Below are positions 17,329 through 24,675 of a DNA stretch of 41,332 nt, one piece after another; within the stretch, counting starts at the first letter, position 1; each line of letters begins with the position of its first letter. This stretch comes from an uncultured Actinomycetes bacterium (lineage in GTDB: Bacteria > Actinomycetota > Acidimicrobiia > Acidimicrobiales > RAAP-2), in assembly GCA_903825895.1 (NCBI GenBank), contig CAIKCI010000036.1:1-41332 (forward strand). Direction: 5' to 3'. The notes under the pieces are model-generated. The model had not been told where the DNA came from. It ran no database searches and saw nothing but the letters and a program-made list of their open reading frames with translations. The position numbers were made by a program, and so were the translations under genes.

Positions 17329-17889
17329 CTAGTGAGGAACAGCCAACGATTCCAAGAGAGTCCTATAGGACGAGAACGGGGGAATTGAGAGCCCGGAGAC
17401 TTTCCCAGCGTCGTCAAATGAGCGAAGGCTGAGTGAGGCGCCGAAAGAAGTGGAAGCTTCAAACACGTGGCGCTCACGCAGCGAAAGCCTGCCACCTTGG
17501 AGCGCCAAGCTGATCTGGGAAGCCTCTGAGAGACGGTCCGTGTATCCATCTTCAACGGTGCATCGCCACCTCTTCGCCGTGACGTGATGTTCAATGGGGT
17601 CGGTCACTGCTGGAGAAAAGAGAGAAGAAAGCCAACGCGCACCCTCGATCTGGTGGTGGCGATCTCGCTCAATACTTTCGACGTAGTTCGTTTCATCGGC
17701 TAATTCAAGAAGATGGCCCACGTCATGGAGCAAGGCTGCGGCGACAAGTTCTGGACCGGAGCCTTCATGCACGGCGAGCGCCGCACACTGCAACGCATGA
17801 TCGCGTTGGCTTACCTTTTCGCCATAGAACTCGTCTCCGAAACGATCAAAGAGGTCAACGATGTCATCGATTGAGGCGCACCGCGTCAT
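17329..17889 (-). CDS. HD-domain mixed-valent diiron oxygenase, PhnZ-like (C-P bond cleavage)
   Basis: This 186-residue HD-domain protein resembles PhnZ, the diiron oxygenase that splits the C-P bond of 2-amino-1-hydroxyethylphosphonate to phosphate and glycine. Candidate iron ligands, by spacing, are H31 (SQRDHALQ), the pair H55-D56 (LLHDVGHLL), H78 or H79, H101 or H102 (EHHVTAKRW) and D159 or D160. ASQISLALQGG resembles the substrate-pocket segment of the family. E24 in FYGEKVSQ matches the conserved N-terminal Glu. The neighbouring Tyr is shifted by one position relative to PhnZ as I remember it. The ATG overlaps the upstream oxygenase stop (ATGA). The strict pairing with a PhyH oxygenase supports the PhnY/PhnZ assignment over a generic HD phosphohydrolase. 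Confidence 0.75.
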   Translation of the reverse strand: MTRCASIDDIVDLFDRFGDEFYGEKVSQRDHALQCAALAVHEGSGPELVAAALLHDVGHLLELADETNYVESIERDRHHQIEGARWLSSLFSPAVTDPIEHHVTAKRWRCTVEDGYTDRLSEASQISLALQGGRLSLRERHVFEASTSFGASLSLRSFDDAGKVSGLSIPPFSSYRTLLESLAVPH

Positions 17890-18644
17890 AGCGGGATCCC
17901 TTCGAAGTCTCCGATGAGCGATACATTGACCCTGGTTGGATCATGTGCGTTTCCAGCCAAGGCTTCCTGCTTCTCTCGGTAGTACTGCTCTCGAAGGTCA
18001 CCTTCGGAGAGCGCGTTATACGTTGGATAGAGCGCCCGGCGTGGTGCAACAGATCGATTCGCACCGGATCGGTGTGGTGTCTTTGAATGAAACCACACCA
18101 CGTCACCGGGGTTGAGTTCGACGAGCTGCCAGTCGAGTTGGTCGACGACGCTTGGATCGATACAGCCTTTCTCGTCTTGGAGCAGGATTTCGTGATGAAA
18201 GCCTGAAACCACCTCAAGGGCACCGTTCTCGCGAGTGCTGGGATCAACAGGGATCATGCACGAGATGTGTCGTTCGACGAACAGGTAAGCGGGAGCATCT
18301 TGATGGGGGGAGTAGCCAGCACCGCCCGGCAACTTGTAGTTAATTTTTTCTTTGTAAAGCACCGCTGGCTCTCCCAGCAGATCGCTGGTGATCTGGGGAA
18401 CCACTCCTTCTCGCAGGAGTTGAAAGAGTCCCGCATGAAATGGCGTGAAGTCTTCACTTCGACAAAGGCGAGGCCCCTCGCGCGTCTGCTCTTGGTAGTG
18501 AAGACCCGGGCCACCATCGATCCAACGAGCTACTTCGTCCACCCATGTGGTCAATGTGGCGGGGGAGATGGTAAGCACATCGTGGAGGACAAGCCAACCC
18601 GTTTCGCGGAATTGCTCGATGTCCTCTTGGTCGAGCTGGCTCAC
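17886..18644 (-). CDS. Fe(II)/2-oxoglutarate dioxygenase of the PhyH family, PhnY-like
   Basis: This enzyme of about 252 residues belongs to the phytanoyl-CoA-dioxygenase-like family. The iron facial triad is H114 and D116 (YSPHQDAPAY) and H191 (SKTPHRSGAN). The 2-oxoglutarate-binding Arg follows in APRRALYPTYN. VLYKEKINYKLPGG and EGDLREQYY also match PhnY-type proteins as I know them. PhnY hydroxylates 2-aminoethylphosphonate at the alpha carbon, giving the substrate for PhnZ. The start is set at GTG 18644 because it overlaps the stop of the upstream esterase as GTGA. A TTG at 18674 in the same frame is possible but would overlap by 34 bp. The exact phosphonate substrate is not known. Confidence 0.75.
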   Translation of the reverse strand: MSQLDQEDIEQFRETGWLVLHDVLTISPATLTTWVDEVARWIDGGPGLHYQEQTREGPRLCRSEDFTPFHAGLFQLLREGVVPQITSDLLGEPAVLYKEKINYKLPGGAGYSPHQDAPAYLFVERHISCMIPVDPSTRENGALEVVSGFHHEILLQDEKGCIDPSVVDQLDWQLVELNPGDVVWFHSKTPHRSGANRSVAPRRALYPTYNALSEGDLREQYYREKQEALAGNAHDPTRVNVSLIGDFEGIPL

Positions 18645-20122
18645 GTGACGGCGCTCGCTGTCGGGCTGGGCCAACGTCCCGTGCGCTCTTTTCCAATCAG
18701 CATGTCGGTCATTGTTCGCTCAAGCGACTGTTGACGCCACAACAGCATTCCTTCGGCCGCTTCAAGAATTTTCGCTGGGTCAACCACCAAGGTTCGCCAC
18801 GTGGGATCGGCGAGAAGATCGAAACAGAGAGAACTGTTGTCGCCAAAATGGACGTAGGCCATTTCGTTGGTCAAGTGAACTGCCAGATTATGGTTACTAA
18901 GGCCTCGGTGAACGATGGTCGACGGTCCGTCGAGAAACAAATAGCGCCAGTCCCACTCGTAGTGTGCAGCGGTCCGCCAGCCGTGCGGCGTTGTGCCCTG
19001 AAGAAATGCCTTGAGCGATATTCCATCAATTTGAGCGGGAGCCGGCAGTTCGAGAAGGTCGGCAATGGTGGCAAAGACATCAACCGATTCGGTCAACGCA
19101 TGGATTTGTTCCCCGTGGCCATTTTGGTGAAATGGATCATGAACAATTAATGGAATGTGGTAACTCTGAGGGAAGAAACCGAGTTTTTCTTTAAGCCCGT
19201 GGTCACCAAGTTGTTCGCCGTGATCGGCGGTGAGGATAACAATGGTGTGCTCCCACTGATTACTTCGCTTTAATTCGGCGATGATCCGGCCAAACTGATG
19301 ATCAACTTCGGAGATCATGCCGAAATATTGTGCGCGCATCATGCCGATCTCTGCCGGGTCGCTGGGAGCGGCCACGCCGGGCAATGAGAGCGCAGCGCCA
19401 TGGAGCGGATGGGGCTTGGTGGTGGGAGTGATCCAGGATCCCGTGTTGTTGGGGTCGTAGGCCCTGGCGAACTCGCCGGCTGCACCATAGGGAGGGTGGG
19501 GGCGAAGAAAGCTGAGGTGGGCAAACCACGGACCATGTTGTTCGTTCAGCCAGGCAAGGAACTGCTCTGAAAGAAAGGCGCTGACGGAATAGTCCGCAGG
19601 GCGATCAGGTTCGCTCGTTAACGCCGCGTTGGTGGTCGTTCCCGGATCGAAGCCATGATGGCGAAGCCACGACAGCCACGGCGAGGAGTCGATGCTTGGA
19701 AGGTGGCAGACCGGGCGAAAACCAGGGAGCACCTCTTCATAGCTATCAAGCCGAGGATCGTCAGGATCGGCAACCGTCCGTGGGTCGATGCTTTGATCGG
19801 TGTAGCCGAAGAGCACGGGGTCGTAACCGTTTCGCCGAGCGAAGAGCGCCACGTTGTCAAAACGCGCATCGAGCGGCGTTCCGTTTGCCACGACCCGGTT
19901 GTTCATTTGGTACGTACCCGTGTAAAGGGCGGCGCGGGCTGGGGAACAGGGTGCCGCTTGTGCGTAATGGCGCAAGAACGAAACGCCCTCGTTTCGCAGT
20001 GCATCGAGCGTGGGGGTCGAAATCGCCGGGTCAAACACTGCGTCAGCGCGCAACTGGTCCATCGTCACGAGAAGAACGTTGGGCTTGGCGTCAGTTCTCT
20101 CTGATCGTTGAGCCGTACCCAT
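18641..20122 (-). CDS. Phosphonate monoester hydrolase / sulfatase-family phosphodiesterase
   Basis: This 493-residue member of the alkaline phosphatase/sulfatase superfamily has the maturation motif C59-S-P-A-R63. In this family the Cys is converted to formylglycine by a separate enzyme. Metal-binding landmarks are LLVTMDQLRAD near the N-terminus and VILTADHGEQLGDHG. The stretch YQMNNRVVANGTPLDARFDNVAL and the following LFGYTDQSIDPR are hallmarks of the phosphonate monoester hydrolase/phosphodiesterase branch rather than arylsulfatases. It would release a free phosphonate from an ester. It is the first gene of a coupled trio with the PhnY-like and PhnZ-like oxygenases. There is no signal peptide. 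The ATG lies seven bases after a -10-like TACTCT. Confidence 0.82.
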   Translation of the reverse strand: MGTAQRSERTDAKPNVLLVTMDQLRADAVFDPAISTPTLDALRNEGVSFLRHYAQAAPCSPARAALYTGTYQMNNRVVANGTPLDARFDNVALFARRNGYDPVLFGYTDQSIDPRTVADPDDPRLDSYEEVLPGFRPVCHLPSIDSSPWLSWLRHHGFDPGTTTNAALTSEPDRPADYSVSAFLSEQFLAWLNEQHGPWFAHLSFLRPHPPYGAAGEFARAYDPNNTGSWITPTTKPHPLHGAALSLPGVAAPSDPAEIGMMRAQYFGMISEVDHQFGRIIAELKRSNQWEHTIVILTADHGEQLGDHGLKEKLGFFPQSYHIPLIVHDPFHQNGHGEQIHALTESVDVFATIADLLELPAPAQIDGISLKAFLQGTTPHGWRTAAHYEWDWRYLFLDGPSTIVHRGLSNHNLAVHLTNEMAYVHFGDNSSLCFDLLADPTWRTLVVDPAKILEAAEGMLLWRQQSLERTMTDMLIGKERTGRWPSPTASAVT

Positions 20123-20129
20123 ACTTCTC

Positions 20130-20135
20130 AGAGTA
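20130..20135 (-). promoter_or_regulatory. -10 hexamer for the phosphonate operon
   Basis: TACTCT on the minus strand is followed by GAGAAGT and the ATG at 20122. This is leaderless geometry. No Shine-Dalgarno sequence and no clear -35 element are visible, and the AGTTACT repeats found before the dpp operon are absent here. Confidence 0.45.
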
Positions 20136-20216
20136 GTGGGGTGACCCCAAGATCGGTACTCGTCCCTCGACCAATCCGCCCCCTTCGCCGAGACGCCACG
20201 TCGGGACCATCAATCG

Positions 20217-21134
20217 TTAATGCTGCGACAACGCCGACGTCACCGCGCTGGCGCAGTCGGGATGGGCAAACGAGAAGCCTTCTTGGAGGAGAACTTCAGG
20301 TTGGACCCGGGCAGAAGAGAACAGGGCTTCTTTTGTTAACCCTTCACCGAGAACAAGGCTGAGAGCCAGTTTTGGCGCCCGGGCAATCGTTGGCCGGTGG
20401 AGGGCACGGCCAAGGATCTTGGTGAACTCCTTGTTGGTCACCGGGTTGGGCGCGGTGAGGTTGATCGGCCCAGAGAGTTGGCCGTCATCAAGAATACGAA
20501 GCAACGCGGCCACTTCGTCAGCCAACGAGATCCAACTCAACCACTGTGCGCCCGAACCCAGGGTTCCTCCGAGCCCTAAACGAAAGAGAAGAAGTTGCTT
20601 GGCCAACGCGCCACCTTGGGATGAAAGCACAATGCCGGTTCGTGCGAATGCGGTTCGAATGTCGCTGTTCACAACCGGCTGCGCCGCCCCTTCCCACTGA
20701 GCACAGACCTCTGCGAGGAAGCCCTTACCTTGAGGCGATGACTCCGTAACAATTCCGGGAGCGTCGAAGCCATAGATACCAATGGCTGAGCCACTGAGAA
20801 AGACCGAGGGTGGGCGATCGAGTTGCGTCGCACGCTCTGCAAGAAGTGCAGTTGACGCCACCCTGCTGTTGAGAATCTCTTGTTTGCGCGCCGTAGTCCA
20901 TCGTTTATCGCCGATCCCCGCACCGGCCATGTGCACAATTGCATCGATTGGCCCAGTGGCATTGAGTTCATCGAGTGACAACACACCGCCTTGGGGGTCC
21001 CAGAACACTTTGGACGCATCGGGAGTGGCTGGCGCCGTGCGCACGAGGGCGACGACGACGTCGCCGCGCGCGTTGAGCGCTTGGGTCAGTGCTGTGCCGA
21101 TGAGTCCTGAGGAACCGCTTAGAAGGACGCGCAT
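20217..21134 (-). CDS. TIGR01777-family SDR epimerase-like protein (YfcH-like)
   Basis: This 305-residue extended short-chain dehydrogenase/epimerase has the N-terminal nucleotide motif GSSGLIGTAL (residues 7-16). The segments IVHMAGAGIGDKRWT, RVASTALL, FLSGSAIGIYG, LRIL and a DUF1731-type C-terminus (KLALSLVLGEG, SARVQPEVLLQEGFSF) also match. Proteins of this family are widespread (YfcH, SulA-like), but their substrate is not established. The N-terminus overlaps the end of the alpha/beta hydrolase gene by 16 bp, so the two form an operon. Confidence 0.85.
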   Translation of the reverse strand: MRVLLSGSSGLIGTALTQALNARGDVVVALVRTAPATPDASKVFWDPQGGVLSLDELNATGPIDAIVHMAGAGIGDKRWTTARKQEILNSRVASTALLAERATQLDRPPSVFLSGSAIGIYGFDAPGIVTESSPQGKGFLAEVCAQWEGAAQPVVNSDIRTAFARTGIVLSSQGGALAKQLLLFRLGLGGTLGSGAQWLSWISLADEVAALLRILDDGQLSGPINLTAPNPVTNKEFTKILGRALHRPTIARAPKLALSLVLGEGLTKEALFSSARVQPEVLLQEGFSFAHPDCASAVTSALSQH

Positions 21135-21949
21135 GATGACTCCTGATCGTTGCTTGTGGCTCGGCGAAGTAACTCGGCGAGCGCATCGGGGTGGGTGAGG
21201 TGGGCGCCATGGCCCGCCCCTGAAAGATATTCAACCGTCACGTTCTCCATTGTGGAGCGCACATGCTCTGACACAGTGTGATGGTGCAACATGGTGGTCT
21301 CTTGACCAACACCGATCGTGATGGGCAGCGAAAGGGTTTGCAGATCTTCTAATGAAAACGGCGTGGCCATGCGTACAATTGTGAGGTCGCCAACCAGAGC
21401 TGGACCGTCCGCCAATTTATCGGCTTGCTGGTCAGGACTCATGCGCTCCCACGCGTCGTCTGAGACGATACGTCGGAAAAACTGTTCGGTCTCTTGGGCA
21501 CTGCCTCCATCGAGAGGGACGCCGCGGTGAGGATGGGATCCTTCGACCAGCCAGGGCATCGGTGGTTCGAAGAGGACGAGGTGGCGAAATGCCTCGGGAC
21601 GAGCAAGTGCCGCGGCGAAGACCACGACACCGCCAAAGCTGTGGCCGAAGCCGAGCACCGGGTGATCCGGTGAGAATGTTTCGATGATCGAAAGGAGGTC
21701 GGTGACGTGCTCATCGATACTGTGAGCAGCGCCGCCGCTGCGAGATCCTTGGTAGCCACGGCGGTCATAGGCCACAACATGGACATCATCGAGACGGCGG
21801 GCCACCCGGGAAAAACTGACTGCTCGATCCAGGGTGCCGTGGACCATCACAGCGGTCGGTCCATCAAAGGGTGACTCAAAGACGGCGAGTCCTCGAGAGG
21901 ACCTTTTTTGACTTGGAGCAAGACCCCTCGATGGTTCGGCTTTTGACAC
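21119..21949 (-). CDS. Alpha/beta-fold hydrolase
   Basis: This 276-residue hydrolase has the oxyanion motif MVHGTLDRAVSF, then VVAYDRRGYQGS, the nucleophile elbow GFGHSFGG (Ser) and the C-terminal catalytic His in GAGHGAHLTHPDAL. The acid is probably in the TIGVGQETT region or nearby. The first 20 residues are polar and may not all be translated; the GTG at 21949 is the outermost start. It is coupled to the SDR protein downstream. The substrate cannot be inferred. Confidence 0.75.
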   Translation of the reverse strand: MSKAEPSRGLAPSQKRSSRGLAVFESPFDGPTAVMVHGTLDRAVSFSRVARRLDDVHVVAYDRRGYQGSRSGGAAHSIDEHVTDLLSIIETFSPDHPVLGFGHSFGGVVVFAAALARPEAFRHLVLFEPPMPWLVEGSHPHRGVPLDGGSAQETEQFFRRIVSDDAWERMSPDQQADKLADGPALVGDLTIVRMATPFSLEDLQTLSLPITIGVGQETTMLHHHTVSEHVRSTMENVTVEYLSGAGHGAHLTHPDALAELLRRATSNDQESSCASF

Positions 21950-22079
21950 AATCCCAACCTAACGCCCATGAAAGGTGGCGCCGCTCACTGGGCGAGCCAA
22001 CCAGGGCCCGCCCGCTCTGACAAGGAAGAGAGGGCGTGGCACTGCGTGGCCACGTCGGAGTGCTTGACTGAGAGGAGAT

Positions 22080-23480
22080 ATGGCCCCCAATTACGTCGTT
22101 GTCGACGGATCTAATTTAGCGACTGAGGGGAGGTCTTTACCCAGCCTCACCCAGCTTGAAGAAGCAGTCATCGCCTATCAAGAAGAGCACACTGACGTCT
22201 CAATGGTGGTGGTGGTGGATGCAACATTCGAACATCGCATCGCAGAAGCCGAGCGACCGCGGTTGAAAGAAGCCGAGCTTCACGGCGAAGTGGTCGCCCC
22301 TCCTGCGGGAACCATTGGGCGAGGTGACGTCTTTATCCTAAAGATTGCCGATCGACAGCAGGCTGTCGTCTTGTCCAACGATTCCTTTCAAGAGTTTCAT
22401 GGCGATTTCCCCTGGCTCTTCGATGAGGGACGACTCGTTGGCGGGAAACCAGTTCCAGGGGTGGGGTGGATCTTTACGGAACGTACGCCGGTGCGTGGAC
22501 CGAAGAAGCGTTCCAGTGGGCAGCGACCGTCAGCGCCAGTAAAACCCGTCAAGAAATTATCGGTGTCGAGACCCGACGGGTCAAAGCCCAAAGTCGGCGA
22601 CGTCTTGATTCCAAATGCCAGCGCCAAAGAAAAGAAAGTTCGCGCCTACGACCTGGCCAAAGAGTTTGGCATTGACACGAAAGCACTCCAGCAGTTCGCC
22701 ACCACGCACAGCGTGGCGATCGCCAGCCACGCCGCGGCGCTGGCCACCGAAGAAGCCGAGCAGCTTCGGGTGGCCTACGACGAAAAGAAGATCCGGGCCT
22801 ACGAACTGGCGAAAGAGTTGGAACTCGATACCAAAGGCTTGAAGGCCCTGGCCAAAAAAGTCTCGATCGAGATCGGCTCGCACTCGTCAACGCTCTCTGA
22901 GCGAGAGATGAACTCGATTCGAGCGCTTCATGATCGTAACCATCTCATCGAAGAAGTAAAAGAAAGTTTAGAGATCAAACCGCTACGACCTCAGTCTGAG
23001 CAGCGTGGTCGAGGTGGAGCGGCCAAGGGGAAGGGACGGGGAACAAAAGAGCCTCGTCTCGAGACGAGCGCATCGAATGCGAAAAAGACCCCGGCCGATT
23101 CGCGCAAGGCCGCCAGCACCTCAAAGCAGAAAGCGACGGGGGCCGCGGCCAAGAGGAAAAGCGGCTTGACGGCGGCGAATCAGCCACTTGATTTTGTGGC
23201 CTTTCTCTCGAGTCACAAAGTGGGATCCAAAGTAGCGGGCGACGTGGTGTCGTTCACGAGCCATGGAGCCATGATTGACGTCGAACTCAGCGAAGGAACA
23301 GTGTTCCACTGCTATGTGCGCACAGCGACCTTGGGTGACCCGCCGCCACAACGAGCGCGAGACGCGCTCAACAAGGGCGAACGATATAAATTTGTCGTCA
23401 AGGCCATCGATGCTGCTCGACGAGTGGCAGAGGTTGAACTCGCTCCGAAGGCCAGTCCGCGTAAAGGGAAAAAAGCGTGA
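22080..23480 (+). CDS. NYN/Zc3h12a-type ribonuclease fused to two IF2_N domains and an S1-like domain
   Basis: This 466-residue multidomain protein is unlike a standard family member. Residues 4-135 form an NYN (PIN-like) nuclease domain, with acidic residues at D9 (VVVDGSN), D47 (VVVDATF), D82 (GRGDVF) and D101 (LSNDSF). After a basic linker come two repeats of the IF2_N type (186-231 and 236-282), each starting K(V/I)RAY(D/E)LAKE. A Lys/Arg/Ala-rich disordered linker (about 300-365) leads to an S1/OB-like domain (369-455). The parts suggest an endoribonuclease that binds RNA or ribosomes. AGGAG lies two bases before the ATG. Its 3' end overlaps the dehydratase gene (GTGA). The function is inference from domains; the domain borders are by eye. 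Confidence 0.8.
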   Translation: MAPNYVVVDGSNLATEGRSLPSLTQLEEAVIAYQEEHTDVSMVVVVDATFEHRIAEAERPRLKEAELHGEVVAPPAGTIGRGDVFILKIADRQQAVVLSNDSFQEFHGDFPWLFDEGRLVGGKPVPGVGWIFTERTPVRGPKKRSSGQRPSAPVKPVKKLSVSRPDGSKPKVGDVLIPNASAKEKKVRAYDLAKEFGIDTKALQQFATTHSVAIASHAAALATEEAEQLRVAYDEKKIRAYELAKELELDTKGLKALAKKVSIEIGSHSSTLSEREMNSIRALHDRNHLIEEVKESLEIKPLRPQSEQRGRGGAAKGKGRGTKEPRLETSASNAKKTPADSRKAASTSKQKATGAAAKRKSGLTAANQPLDFVAFLSSHKVGSKVAGDVVSFTSHGAMIDVELSEGTVFHCYVRTATLGDPPPQRARDALNKGERYKFVVKAIDAARRVAEVELAPKASPRKGKKA

Positions 23481-23902
23481 ACCCAAAAGACCTCTTGCCG
23501 CATCGAGAGCCGTTTTTGTTGGTGGATGAACTCGTCGAGATCATCCCCGGAGAACGAGCAACTGGTCGGTGGAAGCTCACCGGCGATGAATGGTTCTTCC
23601 CTGGGCACTTTCCCGGCCGGCCAACGCTGCCCGGCGTGTTGATGGTTGAGTCTCTTGCGCAAGTGGGGGCAGCAGCGGTGCTGTCTGATCCTCGCTACGT
23701 GGGCAAACTTCCCCTCTTCGGTGGCATCGAACGAGCACGATTCCGCCGTCAGGTGTCCCCTGGGGACACCTTGGATCTCGAACTCACCGTCACGCAACTC
23801 TCAGCACGTGCCGGCAAAGGCACGGGCAGGGCAACGGTCGACGGAGCGTTGGCCTGCGAAGCGCAACTGCTCTTTGTGATTGTCGACGCAGAGGCGTCGT
23901 AG
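23477..23902 (+). CDS. FabZ/FabA-like (3R)-hydroxyacyl-ACP dehydratase
   Basis: This 141-residue hot-dog-fold protein begins with LLPHREPFLLVDEL and contains FFPGHFPGRPTLPGVLMVESLAQ. H44 and E58 are therefore in the positions of the catalytic His and Glu of FabZ. This length equals that of a single-domain FabZ. It would dehydrate 3-hydroxyacyl-ACP in fatty acid elongation. No other fatty acid synthesis gene is near, and it sits between an RNase and a DNA-repair gene. The GTG start overlaps the RNase stop codon (GTGA), and the xthA ATG follows the stop by two bases. Confidence 0.85.
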   Translation: MNPKDLLPHREPFLLVDELVEIIPGERATGRWKLTGDEWFFPGHFPGRPTLPGVLMVESLAQVGAAAVLSDPRYVGKLPLFGGIERARFRRQVSPGDTLDLELTVTQLSARAGKGTGRATVDGALACEAQLLFVIVDAEAS

Positions 23903-23904
23903 CA

Positions 23905-24672
23905 ATGCGCATCGCTACATGGAACGTGAACTCCCTGACCGCTCGACTCCCACGGGTCGAAGAGTGGTTGGGGCTGCAAGAACCAGATGTGCTCTGTCTT
24001 CAAGAGACGAAACAGAATGATGAGAAGTTTCCGCTTGAGCATTTGCAATCCTTGGGGTATGACGCAGTCCACTACGGCGAAGGGCGCTGGAACGGTGTGG
24101 CAATTCTGAGTCGAGTGGGCCTCGACAAGCCCCAACAGGGATTCGGCACCAAAGAAGACGAGTTCGGGGCACGCTTTGTTGGGGCTACCTGTGGCGGGGT
24201 GCGGGTCATGAGCGCGTATGTGCCAAACGGTCGCTCTCTTGACTCGGAGCACTTTCAGGCGAAACTGCAGTGGTTGGCGCACTTAAAAAACGTCTTGGCG
24301 GACGTCGACGACACCACCCAAGCAATCGTGCTGGGGGACTTCAACGTGGCACCGTTCGACAACGACGTCTGGGATATCGGTGCGCTCGAAGGAATGACCC
24401 ACGTCAGCCTTGAAGAGCGCACAGCGTTACAGGGGCTCGAAGAAGTGGGTTTTGTCGAGTTGTTTCGCCAGTTTCATCCTGAGGGTCAGGTCTACTCCTG
24501 GTGGGACTACCGGGACGGGTCATTCCACAAAGGACACGGCATGCGAATCGACTTGGCCTTCGCCTCAGCGGCGCTCACCACACGCGCAACGGGGGCCTGG
24601 GTTGATCGCGATGCTCGCAAAGGGGTCAAGCCTTCGGATCATGCGCCGGTAGTCTTCGACTTTTCCGACTGA
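23905..24672 (+). CDS. xthA: Exodeoxyribonuclease III
   Basis: This 255-residue AP endonuclease/3'-5' exonuclease works in base excision repair. The N-terminus MRIATWNVNSLTARLPRVEEWL, CLQETK (catalytic E34), GVAILSR, VLGDFNVAP and the C-terminal SDHAPVVFDF are the conserved motifs of the exonuclease III family in the right order. The length matches. It is the third gene of the tightly packed cluster that starts with the NYN-IF2_N-S1 protein, with a two-base gap to the dehydratase. It converges with the helicase gene, and no terminator is visible in the three bases between them. Confidence 0.93.
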   Translation: MRIATWNVNSLTARLPRVEEWLGLQEPDVLCLQETKQNDEKFPLEHLQSLGYDAVHYGEGRWNGVAILSRVGLDKPQQGFGTKEDEFGARFVGATCGGVRVMSAYVPNGRSLDSEHFQAKLQWLAHLKNVLADVDDTTQAIVLGDFNVAPFDNDVWDIGALEGMTHVSLEERTALQGLEEVGFVELFRQFHPEGQVYSWWDYRDGSFHKGHGMRIDLAFASAALTTRATGAWVDRDARKGVKPSDHAPVVFDFSD

Positions 24673-24675
24673 CGA

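Noticed and set aside
18645-18674. TTG 18674 as the start of the PhnY-like oxygenase
   Set aside because: GTG 18644 forms a GTGA overlap with the upstream stop and fits the usual N-terminus of PhyH proteins; the TTG start is less likely but not excluded.
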